Below, piece by piece: positions 12,582-23,852 of a DNA stretch of 64,000 bases. Source of the DNA: Catenaria anguillulae PL171 (taxonomy: Eukaryota > Blastocladiomycota > Blastocladiomycetes > Blastocladiales > Catenariaceae); contig MCFL01000012.1 in the NCBI GenBank assembly GCA_002102555.1, positions 124,001 through 188,000 of the forward strand. Reading direction: 5' to 3'. The notes under the pieces are model-generated. The model did not search any database. It was not told the origin of the DNA and saw nothing but the letters and a program-made list of their open reading frames with translations. A program made the position numbers and the translations under genes. Numbering within the stretch: position 1 is the stretch's first letter; the number at the start of each line of letters is the position of its first letter.

Positions 12582-13262
12582 CAGGGGTTGGTTGCGGTCG
12601 ATGCATTACATTATATTTCTTGCACCATGTCACCGTCACCGTATTGCTGTGGCGCCTCACACAATGTTGCTCATGTGATCTATTGAATCTGGATATGGCA
12701 AGGGAGCCCAGTAATGGAACCATTGCCATAACTCTGGCAGTTTTGCATGCTCATCCACTTTGACTTACTTCGCTGCTGGTTGCTTGCTCCTTGTCCGGAG
12801 TTCAGCCACGCGACAAGTCAAGAGGGCAGACAATGTGAGACATGTTGATCACTCATGTGCTTCACCGCATGGACTTCTTTCCCAGCACGCTTTCCCACAA
12901 GGCGCCCGACATTGGTATCCCACATACGGTTGATGCACGAAAAATGAAAGACCAAATAAATGAGATCGCATGACCTTTGTTGCTCGGCTCAATACGGCTC
13001 TTGCTAACATAATGTTTTCCTCGTTGTTTACGATCCGCGAATCAACTTCTCAGCAGCTTCTCTCCACTGACATGTATTGCGAAGGGTGGGAACTACCTCT
13101 ACAGTACAGGATGGGTGTCTATCTTGGGTGTCTCATCGGCAGATTGTCGCTTCAATCCATTCCACACCTGATCCTTCACTACCGGCCCCAAGTGAAGCAA
13201 CGGTCGCGACAATACTCAAAAGCATCCGTCCCCACGACAGGAGAGCGTTCGGGCACTCGAGG
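12582..13262. other. Intergenic upstream of peptide gene 1
   Basis: No gene seen. Holds the 3' end of the UBA transcript and the upstream region of the first secreted peptide gene. Confidence 0.5.
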
Positions 13263-13268
13263 TATAAA
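13263..13268 (+). promoter_or_regulatory. TATA box of peptide gene 1
   Basis: TATAAA in the context GAGGTATAAAG, 123 bp upstream of the ATG. The same element at nearly the same distance precedes the two paralogs (23316, 24755) and ferric reductase 3 (43083). Confidence 0.7.
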
Positions 13269-13385
13269 GACCGCCGACTGCCCGCCTACCATTTCCATTT
13301 GAATGCTCCTCATCCAGCTCACCTCTCTCGGACATCCGCTAGCTCCACCCCACATCCACTGCCCTACCCAGCACTCATCACAATC

Positions 13386-13812
13386 ATGAAGACCACTTCG
13401 TTCCTCGTTCTCGCTCTCGTCGCCCTTGGCATGTCTGCTCAAGCGTCTCCGGCCCCCGCCAAAGCTGGTGCATATGATTACATTCCTTCACCCATTGCTC
13501 TTTTGCAACCAATTGACACTCACCTATCTCTCGTGCATGTATAGCCGCAGCTTCTGGATCGGCCAACACTGAGCGCGTCGACTACCGTTGCTACTACAAC
13601 TGCATCCGCGAGGGCCGCGACGACTGCGACTGGCTCTGCAACATCCCCGGCCCCGACATTCCCATGGCCGCCGCGCCCGCCAAGGCCAGGGCACGCTTCA
13701 CAAGCGCGATTACAGGTGCTACCTTTGGTGCATCAGGGGCTGCCACGGCGACCATGCGTGCATGGACCAATGTGCTTTGGACTGCTCTGGGTCCAACGAT
13801 CCGCTCCCGTAA
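13386..13812 (+). CDS. Secreted twin-CX3C peptide precursor, paralog 1
   Basis: Exon 1 (13386-13467) encodes a signal peptide (MKTTSF followed by a hydrophobic core ending in MSAQA). A 77-bp intron (13468-13544, phase 1) follows, then exon 2. Exon 2 holds two cysteine modules. The first starts DYRCYYNC and has C-x3-C-x7-C-x3-C. The second, after a dibasic KR in LHKRDY, has C-x3-C-x3-C-x5-C-x3-C-x3-C. The KR looks like a Kex2-type cleavage site that would release the second module. The frame changes by -1 around 13678-13690, between the modules. The paralogs at 23.4 and 24.9 kb are uninterrupted at this place, so either a base is missing from the sequence or this copy is damaged. Function is unknown; CX3C helical hairpins occur in plant alpha-hairpinins and, without signal peptides, in mitochondrial proteins. 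Confidence 0.75.
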
Positions 13813-14229
13813 AGAAGCATAGATCAGTGTATGCAATAGGACAGGCGAATTAAGATAATGAGTGACGGTTTAGCAAGTTTCCAGCTGTTGTGTAATTGAT
13901 GCATTTCGTCATTCTTTAGTATGAAGATATATCTTTCGTACCACCAGAGTGTGCCAGCTTCGTGTCTGTCGCGTGCTCTTGAGCTCCCACTGAAACGCAA
14001 ACAATGACGTCGTCAGGTGTGCGAGTAACGGCACACAGAATTGCCCTCTCGTTGTGCCTTTTTTTCAGCAGTGGGGCACCGGCACGGGAGCAGGCCTCGT
14101 TTCCCACCCACTGAATACAACCAGAAGCCATCCGTTAAAGTCACAAAGCGTGGAGCTCTCATCCAATCCCAACACGATGCTTTTGATGAGCTTGCGTAAA
14201 TGAAGGGAGGTACTTTGAAACGATCAGGA
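13813..14229. other. Intergenic, no gene seen
   Basis: 3' flank of peptide gene 1 and of the uncertain minus-strand gene that follows. Only short frames. Confidence 0.5.
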
Positions 14230-15812
14230 CTACACAGGCAGAACTCGGGGGAGACAGACCAGAAGAAGCGAGGGATGAATGAATAGACAAGCGGGGTTTT
14301 CTTTAAGACTTGTGCTCAACGACGTTGGCTCGACGACAGGTCGCCCCGCGGTTGCAGGGCCAGGTGGGCCCACTCGCACCCGCGCCCACTGAGGCAGGTC
14401 CGCCCCGTTTCCGGACGCGTTGTAATCACCATACTCATCATCCATCCGATCTTCCTCACGATAATGACCCCTCACCCGCCTCTCGTCGAATCTTCACGGC
14501 CTCGGCGACCGTACTCCTGCGGATCCGGCGACTCGTACCTCGGCCTCTTGTGGCATCCTTGTCTTGCCGTCTTTGTTCGACCCGGTCATCGATTTGCCTT
14601 TCGGCACCGTTTGCTTCATGCGCAGAAGGTCGATGGCGGTGATGGACTTGACGGAAGCAGCAGTTTGGGGCGGGTCAATCTGTAGCGCTGAAGCGCAAGA
14701 GCGGCGTCGTCAGCCAACAGGTGCTGCCATTCGCCTCGACAACATGTACACGCGAGTTACTTGGCGGAGCTCAGACGGCTCGCGCTGGGCGTGCAGCTCG
14801 GACGGCTCGTGCTGGAAATGCCAGGTGGGCAGGGCGCGTTGGCCTTGATGCTCATAATGGGCGAGCTGGTCTTGATGGTTGATGGGTGTACTGGCCTTGA
14901 TGCGCGATATACTGGCCTTGATGAGCGATACACTAGCCTTGATGGTTTTGATGCGTGGGGTGGCAGAGAATGTGCAGGGGCACAGGATGATGATGGGAGG
15001 GTTCGGGATGATGATGGCTTCAGCCGGAGTGTGCAGGTGCAAGTGATCGATAAGCTGCTGTGCAGGAAGCTGAGTATACTCTTCCCATTTCTGTGTGTGG
15101 ACGTCCAGATCGGGGTCGAATACTCGGCGGCGTTTCACGTCACGAAGGACCTGGGCCGCAACCGGGACGACCCGGGAGATTGCCGGACTGGACGCGCGCC
15201 GCAAGTCGGCCTCGGTCAGTACCAAAGGTCGACAGGCAACGATCTGACGGAATGAGGCGGAGGCAGTCTACGAAACATCGGGGCCACTTGTGCGCGGGCC
15301 GGCGGGCGTGGCGGCGGCCCTTGATCACAACGAAGCCGCTGGCGCCGACCGCGGACGGTCGACACCTTTTGACGGACCACCGGGGAGTCAAATATGTGTT
15401 CCTCGTCTTGGGCGTCGGCCGTGGCCTCACCAGGGCAGCATCGATGTACGTGGCAGTGTTACGGGACATCGGGACGTTGCGCAGGTACGCGAGTGCTGGC
15501 CGTCACCGTCGGTCGGGCGGGGACATTCTCCACTTGGATGGCGGTGAGTGCGAGGGGCCCAAGACCAGTGGTCAAAGCCGGAGGGAGCGCAATGGTGTCG
15601 AGGGCCACCACACGAGAAGCATCAGCAGCAGTGGGGCAGCGGTAGCGGTACACGTGCGACCCGTTGGCGTCTTGGACGGCATTCCTGTAGCCGCCAATGA
15701 GGTTCACATGGCGCTTGCGGGCTTGGCGGCAGGCAATCTGTGCGTTGGCCTCCGTCATGTGCCCTTTGAGACGGGCAACGGTGTTGTCCGGGACTTGGAC
15801 AAAGAGCGACAT
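14230..15812 (-). CDS. Uncertain hypothetical gene, several frame changes
   Basis: A run of minus-strand frames with coding-like character. It begins at ATG 15812 (MSLFVQVPDNTVARLKGHM) with a helical, basic segment of about 115 codons. A stretch near 15200-15060 follows (LRDVKRRRVFDP, then TQKWEEYTQLPAQQ), then 14700-14480 (SITAIDLLRMKQTVPKGKS) and a Gly/Pro-rich C-terminus near 14440-14300. The pieces lie in different frames and I could not find introns that join all of them, so exon borders are unknown. Near 14876-14960 is a degenerate tandem repeat of about 21 bp encoding repeated IKAS-type units. No family recognised. It could be a real gene with assembly errors, or a decayed one. Confidence 0.3.
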
Positions 15813-16066
15813 GCGAAGAGAGAAAGCACGAGGATCCTCGAGTTGCTGTGTCGGTCGTGTGTTTCCTCAGCTCTTCGATTCTCACAATCCCTTCAACCGA
15901 GTTGATGCTGGTGATTTATAGGTCAAGCCCGAGGCCGAGTGCATTGCACATACGTATTTACTGAGATTTCAGTGAGTCAAACCCAAGTCAACGATTTGAT
16001 CGTTGAAAATGCGGCTATTTACATTTTGCTGAGGGCAATACATGCACCATACTCGAGTCGATATGC

Positions 16067-19000
16067 TCATGGATTCTTTTCGACCCACTTTTCCAACCAT
16101 GCCGCGCTCGATGCCAACCCGACCTGCTCAACAATCTCTTGCATGCGCATCTTGAATGCTTGGTTCTCGCACGCAATCGACTACAGATCAGAGGGTGAGG
16201 GTGCCATGTCGTGAGCGCTTGCACCCCATGGAAAGATGAAAAGTGCTCGAGACATACCAAATCGGAAACATCAATTGCACACTCATCGCCATCCAAACAC
16301 ACAACCAAGCGACCCTGTGGATCGTCCGTGACTTGATCGAAGCTGAGCTCTAAGAAGCGCACAAGGTCGTGTTTGACTTGACATGCCAGGCTCTCGAATG
16401 TGGGTTTGTCGTGGGCCGCGGAATCTTCATGCTCGATGGGGTCGGAAGCGGTGGGAACATTGTCGCCGTCGGCGTTGGGCATGGGTTGATCGGGATCGGT
16501 ATCGACCTGCTCGGCAACTGGCGGCCCTTGGTCATGCTCATGCTGATGATGGTGGTCGTGCCCATGGCTGCATTTCTTGGATTGCCCTTGGCTCGTCACT
16601 GATGACAAAAGCGCAGAAAAGATGAGTAAGTCAACGGCCGGCAAGGAAAGCGGATTGGACGCAACGGACTCTTGACTGCCGCCGGCGACGACTCGACATG
16701 CAACAACACAGCAACCACAGCATCCGCAACCACGTCATTCACAGGTGTACCCACCCACTCGACCACCAACTCGCGCAAGTTACCCGCCAGCGACACGGTC
16801 ACAACGTCACTCACGATCGCCCGATGAACAGCCTTATGTTGCGACTTGCTCCCGACTCTCGTCTCGCTGCCCTTGACCAGCGCACCATCATCGTCGCCAT
16901 CAGCGGAATGCTCGACTCTCAGGTCTCGGGGAAAACGAGTCCCAAATGCCACACGACCAGCTCCCACGTAGCCGAGTCCAAGGGCACATACTGCCGCATG
17001 TGAATAGTCGCGGGTCGCAAATCCGTAAACTCGCGCAACTCATCCACAGCAACCAGATGGTAATGAAAGTCCTTGGCCACCACCAACCCCTGAATCACGC
17101 CGCCACCACTCGCCTTGGCCGTGACCGCTCGCAACCCATCCGCGCCAACCTCTTCTAACGCCGACGCCAAATTGCCCAGGGCCTTGGCGTACTTTTCGCC
17201 CTTAAGTGGCAGCCCGACACGTTCAGCGTTCTTTGGCGCATGCACCTTGGGCGCATTGTCGCGGCCGTCAGCGGTCCAATTGGCGACGAGTGCTTGGCGG
17301 AGCCGGTTCATCATGTTGGTTTCGCCGTGCACCAGGATCAGGTGCGAGGGCGAAATGAGGTCGATAAAGTCGCGGTTTTGAGCATAGTCGACGTGTGCAG
17401 AGAAGGAGATGTAGTCAATCGAGCAGCGCACGGGCAGCTTGGAGCCAGAGTAGGACGTGATTTCTGAGGGTTCCGAGAGGAGGTGCTGCAGTGGCCCAGT
17501 CATTAGCGAAGTGCATACACACGTGCACAGTTGATCACACGAATACACATACCTTGCCCAGCGTTCCCTCCACCACATATCCGGGAATAATCAACCCATT
17601 CTTCTTGTCGGGACACCACATTTCCAACAGCTCACGACTCAACCCAGACTGCAACATGGCAGGCGACGCCATCATGACACACGGGCCCACATCGTCAAAG
17701 CTGGCCATGGACCGCAGGTACTGAATATGCTTGAAAATGAAGGGGTTCTTTGTCGCAAACTGGCGGCGAATGTGCTCGTTCATCATGTTCATGTACGTCT
17801 GGTACACGGCCATGCACTTGCGCGCCAAATTGCTGGCATAGTAAATGGGTACATGCTGGAGCTCGGCATGCTCGGCCCAGTACTCGTCCAAAATGAGGAG
17901 CAATTCTTGCGCGCGGCCAAGTGCAAAGATCGGGATGAGGCACCGGCCGCCGCGCGACACAACTTGGTGGACCAGGGACGTGAATCGAGCCTCGCGCTCG
18001 GCGCGCGGCGTGTGATTTTGCACGCCGTAGGTGGATTCGCACACGAGCACGTCCACTGGGTCGCGCGGCTGTTCGGCAGACATCAAGTGCCTGTCCTCTT
18101 CGCGCGAGTAGTCGCCCGTGTACAGGATGCGAACGCCGGCAATTTCAATGTGGAACATGGCGGCGCCCAGCACGTGGCCGGCGTTGTAGGCAGTAAACCG
18201 GACACCTTCGACCTCGACCACTTGGTGAAAGTCAATGGGCTCGATACGGTCGTAGGCGCGCTGCAAGTCGTGCTCGTCGTAGGGCATGTCGTCGGCTGAT
18301 GACGCAGACACGCGCACATAGTCGGAGAGCATCCATCGGAAGATGGCTTTTGTTGGATGGGTCATGAAGACGCGGCCGCGGAAGGTGGTTTTTTCCATGA
18401 GGTAGGGAAGGGAGGCGCAGTGGTCAATGTGGAAGCTACTCAGGCGGATCAAAGAAAAAGGTGAATCACATGTTGCTGAGGATGATGCATGTGAGTAGAG
18501 AGACGCAACTGAGTAATGAGGACAATGTCGATCTCTTCCGGGTCGATTTCGTCGAAAAAGGGAAGCGCTCCCAGGCCGTTGTAGGCTGGGTGAGCACCGC
18601 AGTCGAGCTAAAACAGTGCACATAAATTGAGAGTAAGACCTTGCGAACTGAGGGCGATTGAATAATGACCAACACACCATGAGCGTCTTGCCCTTGAACT
18701 GTTGATTGTTGCATAAAAGCGTTTCCAAGCGGTTCAATGGATGGACAGGCAGCATAAGCACATAAGGAAGCGAAAAAGTAGGCTTGTATTGAGCATCATG
18801 GACCGATACATGGAACCCTCCAATACGTGGAAAGAGGAGACCGCAAGGAGAGACAGCCAATAATGAATACCTTGAGCATGTGGCAAGAGCGACCGACCTC
18901 TGATCCGGCGCCAATGGGTTGAAAGTACATCATCTCATCTTCGCGTGACTGGGGAGTGGAGGCTATGGCAGCTGATCCGGAAGTGGTCCTTGTGCTGCCA

Positions 19001-19107
19001 CCTGATGGGGCAGTGGAGGAGCCATGGGCGATACTGGGTGCCGGGGTGGAAGTTGAGGCGGAGCCCAGATTAGGGAATGCTGAGGGTGGCGTAGTATTGG
19101 TATTCAT
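16067..19107 (-). CDS. YSH1: mRNA 3'-end processing endonuclease CPSF73/Ysh1
   Basis: Catalytic subunit of the cleavage and polyadenylation factor; cuts pre-mRNA before polyadenylation in the nucleus. Seven exons: 19107-18871, 18698-18678 (a 21-nt microexon), 18607-18510, 18435-17553, 17485-16670, 16598-16258, 16181-16067. Intron phases agree throughout. Seen motifs: [17 protein letters not shown], the metal-binding HFHIDH formed across the exon 3/4 junction, the beta-CASP histidines and motifs ([54 protein letters not shown]), and the C-terminal domain ending in EKNP. Near 16925-16935 the frame shifts by -1 at a TTTTCCCC tract. The linker before the C-terminal domain carries a His-rich patch ([13 protein letters not shown]) not usual for the family. 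A Ser/Thr-rich extension of about 55 residues precedes the conserved start. ATG 19107 is the first in frame. Confidence 0.92.
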
Positions 19108-19372
19108 GGTGAGTGTGTGTGTTGAGGGTCCACACAACGGCCAAGGCCATGACCAGTCCGAGTTTGAGAATGAGAAGAAATGAGAACATGTGAGGGATTG
19201 AGATCGACGCGAGATCGACGACCCGCTCCCGATCCGAGTCAATCCTGGCTGGTTCCTATTGGCTTCCAATCGGCTTCCATTTCATGGCCAATCGGATTGT
19301 GAAAGCAACTGTGAAGTGAAGTCGTCTTCAAATGTAGGAACACATACGTACATCTACGATAGCACACATACC
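19108..19372. promoter_or_regulatory. Divergent promoter region of YSH1 and primase-like gene
   Basis: 265 bp between the two start codons on opposite strands, so both upstream regions are shared. No TATA box recognised. Confidence 0.45.
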
Positions 19373-21091
19373 ATGGATTTCCTTTTTGGCACCGGCGTCA
19401 CCGATCGGCCCGCCTTCGCCACTGCCGCCAGTACCGCCCACCAACCCAACGCGCACGCGTTCGCAATGCCGACCCGGTCCGGGCATGGGCATGGATGACC
19501 TCAGCTTGCCCCCGTCGCGGATCAAGGACGAGCACGGCGACCCGCTCTTCAACTTTGAAGGCATCTTCATGACCGAGGACGAGTTGTTGGAACGCAACAC
19601 AGGGTGCCGCAAAAAGGCTGGCCCTCCCCAGTTTGTCTCAAAGCTCAACCATCCGCCAGTCGACAATCCAAACGCCGTCATCACGCACACATCACCCAAC
19701 GGGCTCCATGGTGGCAAAGTCTATGCACCATTGCACACGTATGACTCGGAATTTCTCGCGCAGCAGGCCGACTTTCTACTGCGGGCGGCCGATGCACAGG
19801 GCGACCCAGAAAAGTACGCTGCCGAGGATCCATACCCGTTCTACCTGAATGTGCTCGACATTTGTGAGCGTATCGATACCGACGCTCCCGACACGCTATT
19901 TCATTTCCACGTCGATGTTGATTTCAACGACAAGCATTTGCGCGCCCACCCGACCGAAATCCGTCGCCTCCTGCGCAACGCCGTGTGGTCGGCGCTACCG
20001 GATTCATCGCCGATTCGTCAGCTGCGCCTCCAGGCTCGCGCTGCAATGAAGCGCAAGGACGACGATAACCAACACATCAGTTTTTTTGGCTTGCTTGTCA
20101 ACCGACCTGCTGCCATGTACCTTCATTCGGTCATCATGCACGCCCTGCGCACGCGGTTTGGAGACATTGCGCATTCGCACCCAATGGCCGACGACCAACG
20201 GTTCTGGCACCGCATTGTGGATAGCGGGTACAACGGGTTGCGCATGTTGGGAGCGCAAAAGCGGCGGAACAAGGAAACGGACACTGAGCCATTGCGACAA
20301 AATGTGACCAATGTGTACTGTTTGGTGGACGAGGAGCATTCCGACAACCGCCAGTGGCCGCCATCACACCAAGACTTGATCATGGCGTCCATCTTGCATT
20401 TACCCGGCAAGCATGAGCCAAATTCATCTGATCCGCTTTACGCGGGCGCCACATTCTACAAGCTCACAATAGCGCCCAAGCCGTCGTACTACGTTTTGGA
20501 CGCCAAGACAATTGTGCCAATGCTTCCTCGCCCCGTAAAGCGCAAGCACGCCGGTCCCTTGGCGCCGTCGGATGTGCTAGACATTCAATTGCCACCAATT
20601 TGCACCATGCCATCATTTGTGCTTTCGCCAGACAAGACGTTTGCAGGTGGTTTGGACAGCGGAATGAGTTCAGTCGAACGAGTTCCTCGACTGGTTGCTC
20701 GACAACAGCGATTGGTTTATTGGCGGTTTCCCGCTCCAAAGCTCAACCTTCAGAAAGTCAAATCACCGTTGCCCTGCATGCACCACCCTCCGCGTCGTCC
20801 ATATCGCGTGATGCACCGTCGTCTCTCACCTCACCACCTGGATCTGTTGCGCTTGCCTCCCTGCCTTTGCCATCCCAGCCCATACCACAACCGTCTCTGG
20901 CACTTACTCGCAGCGTCGGCACGCCTTTCCAAATTCCACAGCTGTTCCAACGACCCCAAACCGCGTCAAAACTGGCGATGCCTTGTGGTCGTGTTTATCC
21001 TTCCCCTCCCGCTGCATTTTCTTTGCTGTCGCCCATCCAGCTGCCCGTTCGCAACCATTTGTCATCGACTCCTCCTCATACCCCACAATAA
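19373..21091 (+). CDS. AEP-superfamily primase, D5/NCLDV-like candidate
   Basis: Core seen between about 19490 and 20640. It contains FHVDVDF (the hDhD metal-binding motif of archaeo-eukaryotic primases), then about 75 residues later the QHISFFGLLVN strand (the position of the H in the second AEP motif). The block IVDSGYNGLRMLGAQK follows; it matches the pattern D-x-x-Y-x-x-GLRM-x-G-x-K typical of primases from large nucleocytoplasmic DNA viruses and related elements. Eukaryotic PrimPol is a more distant alternative. The start is unclear: ATG 19373 is in another frame and would need a -1 change near 19490, whereas the core frame itself opens without an ATG until about 19488. After about 20650 the frame is ambiguous; a segment with DWLLDNSDWFIGGFPL and a CPAC pair near 20690-20790 lies in a third frame. 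The C-terminal border is therefore uncertain (20811 to 21091). No helicase domain was seen. Confidence 0.5.
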
Positions 21092-21120
21092 GTTCGCAAG
21101 GATCTAACATTTCCGCTTAC

Positions 21121-22251
21121 ATGCCGACCATCATGGCCAAAGTGGCCAAATCACTCAGCATACCCCTTCTCATATGTCCCTCGCTCGTGCCCCATCTCAC
21201 TACAACATACCCAAATATCTACGCCTCTCCGCTTCCTCTCCCTTCTGGTGACGCAGCACCGTGCGCCAATGGACACCCTCTCGACCAATACCCGGGCACG
21301 CTTGCCGTGTACTTGCGCATCACGGCCCCAGCCGCCTCTGCCAACCCGAATGACTTTGCACAGCGCACGCGCACATTGGGCGAACAGGTGCGCGCGCGTG
21401 CCGTGGCGTGCTCACCGCAATTCCTGGAACATGTTGTTTTCGTGTTCAAGGCAAGCACGCTCACAGGTACATTGCGCAGGTTGGCCGACCTGATTAGGCA
21501 AGGAAATCATTTGGCGGCGGCGCATAGTGTGACAGGTCGACTTATGGATGCGGTTGTATTTTTCATTCGCTCCGTTTCTGGGCTGCTCAATTCGACAGCG
21601 TATTTGCACGTGGATTCCGACGCATTTTCCTTGGACCGACTCATGGTTCGTTGGATGCCTGCTGAACGCTTGTCAGTCTATCTCGCGGCTGACCTCTTTG
21701 CACCCTCCTTCAGTGTGACAATGCGGGCCACGTTCGCCTCGGAACCTGCCAGTGTCCCTCGGGCTCACCCAATTGCCGCCAGCGCCACCCATCGTCCGTG
21801 TTACCATGGCTCTGCGTGCGATAGCCGATTTTGCGCTGACTCTACTCGGCCTTGAGTCCGCACCATTCATGCAACTCGTCGACCATGTACGGAGTCTTCT
21901 GCTCATGTTTGTGCTGCCCAGCCGGTTTCTGACCTCGTCTTTCTCTAGCCCACCTTGCTCCCAGACCTTCGGAAGCGCATCACCAACACACTTGTACATT
22001 TTCACCCATCCTTGTTTGCGCATCACGCCGCCGCACCCATTGCGCGCGTGATTGCACACACGCTGGACTGTGCACACCGCCTGGCGCGCGATGCGCCATT
22101 TCAGACAGCCATACACCAGAGGTGCGTGCCAATTGTCAGTATTGATCTGGTCAAGTTGCTTGAGGCGGGCATGGGCGGCGCAGTGCCGCCAATGAACGAG
22201 GTGCGCGAGCGGGTGTTTGCCCGCACTTTGGCGGGCGGCGCGATGGTGTGA
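21121..22251 (+). CDS. Conserved-looking protein of unknown function
   Basis: Three exons, 21121-21712, 21753-21886 and 21949-22251, with phases that match. The first intron is only 40 bp (GTGTGA..GCCAG) and the second 62 bp (GTACGG..TCTAG). The product of about 340 residues is mostly helical with alternating hydrophobic positions (QFLEHVVFVFKAS, GRLMDAVVFFIRSVSGLL, VTMALRAIADFALTLLG) and no obvious membrane or catalytic motif. ATG 21121 is the first convenient start, but the frame is open far upstream, overlapping the primase-like region. The two may be one transcription unit, or even one gene broken by sequence errors. No family recognised. Confidence 0.5.
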
Positions 22252-23315
22252 ATGGCGATTTTTTGTGATTGATACCTGTCATTCCCGATTTGTTACTTGT
22301 TGCTGGACCAGCCCTCAGTGGGATTCCTTGATCGACTGGTGGGAATGCAGACGCTCCTGTTACTTCTCGACTTCCCGCTCAAAGGCTACCTCCGCACCAT
22401 GTAATGGTCGTACTGTTCCACTTGTAACGGGTTCACCTCTGCTCACGCTACGCTGCTGACATACGCATTGACTGACCTTGAGCAAGAGAATTTGACTGCA
22501 ACTCGGCCGTGGGGATCTTGAGCCAGTATACTCTAGGAACCTACTTGTCCATGCCTATGTACGATGCGGTATAGACGCCATTCCGGCTGCCGAAATACTT
22601 GTCCGTTCCCCAGATCCGTCGGAGCGTTTCAGCATCGCATGACTTGCCCGCACGAGCGCCCTATTCCCCGCACATAGATGTCCATATGTTCCCGCTCGAT
22701 CTGTTGCCACACAGCCACTTGTGTGCATGCCTGCTTGTGGCGGACGCTGGCGTACGGTGAAAGAGCGAGGCAATGGACGCGCGTACCTTGATCACGCAGA
22801 CTTTATTACCGCATCGTCCACGCTGCAGGTGAGACATCTGATCACACGACCCTCCCGCTAATGGAATCATGGAATGCTCGACTGTTCCACATTGCACCGC
22901 AACTTAGCGTCTGTGGCGTCAAAACACCTCAGGGATCTTGGCCTAGGCCGGAATTCATGGGCCTAGCTACGGACCCTAGCTAGACAGGTTTCGGAACCAG
23001 GAATTGACGAGGAGATTGCGGTGAATATGTACTTGCAACAGCAGCTGATGAGACCACGGGCATGCCTAGCGCCAAGACGTCTGCAAATTCACAGAGCCGC
23101 GGCCGCCAATCTTGATCATGCGGTGCATGCCAACTTGTATGCTGACTATACCGGCGGGTTGTGGGTTTGCCGTGCGATTGTCTGATGCTTTTCCCATCGG
23201 CGAAAAGTCGCTTCAATTCATTCTCCTTGGTGTCCTAGGTGCCACTCATTGGTGAGTGAGGTTTGACCCAGCCTTCCCCTCCAAGTAGAGGTCGACTCGG
23301 AATAAGCACCTCGGG
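22252..23315. other. Intergenic upstream of peptide gene 2
   Basis: No gene seen. It contains GTGAGACAT followed by CTGATCACAC at 22829-22847, an element with a close copy upstream of peptide gene 3 (24462-24480). Confidence 0.5.
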
Positions 23316-23322
23316 TATAAAA
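23316..23322 (+). promoter_or_regulatory. TATA box of peptide gene 2
   Basis: TATAAAA in the context CGGGTATAAAAC, 110 bp upstream of the ATG. The leader downstream contains CATCCAGCTCACCTCTC, almost identical to that of peptide gene 1. Confidence 0.75.
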
Positions 23323-23425
23323 CGGCCCCACACCCGCCCGACTTTTCGCTGGTCCAAGTGTTCCCCATCCAGCTCACCTCTCACTGTCAGCTACAACCCC
23401 TCGCATCCACAATTGACCGATCGCC

Positions 23426-23852
23426 ATGAAGACCACTTCGTTCCTTGCCCTCGCCCTCGTCGCCCTTGGCATGTCCGCCCAAGCGTCGCCCGCTCCCGCC
23501 AACGCTCGTGTGTATACAATTCCTCTCCTTGCATCCATGCGACCAGCAGAATCCCTTCTCACACACTGCCTTTATGTGAATAGCCGCCGCCACTTCTGGC
23601 TCGGCCAACCTTGAGCGCGTCGACTACCGCTGCTACTACAACTGCACCAAGCAAGGCCGCCGCGACTGCGACTGGCTCTGCAACATTCCTGGCCCCGACA
23701 TTCCCATGGCTGCTCCCGCCGAGCCCACGCTCCACAAGCGAGACTACCGTTGCTACCTCGCATGCACTCAGCGGTGCCGCGGCGACATCAAGTGCGAGAA
23801 CCGATGCGCCGCTAGGTGCGTCGGCCCGATCCACCCCAGGCCCCGTCCTTGA
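23426..23852 (+). CDS. Secreted twin-CX3C peptide precursor, paralog 2
   Basis: Intact copy. Exon 1 (23426-23507) gives a signal peptide nearly identical to paralog 1; intron 23508-23583 (76 bp, phase 1); exon 2 to the stop at 23852; about 116 residues. Module 1: DYRCYYNC then x7 and CDWLC. A linker GPDIPMAAPAEPTLHKR ends in a dibasic site. Module 2: DYRCYLAC with C-x3-C-x3-C-x5-C-x3-C-x3-C spacing and a Pro/Arg-rich tail. The two modules start with the same DYRCY motif, suggesting an internal duplication. Ten cysteines in total, all with paired spacing, imply disulfide-stabilised helical hairpins outside the cell. Function unknown. Confidence 0.85.
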
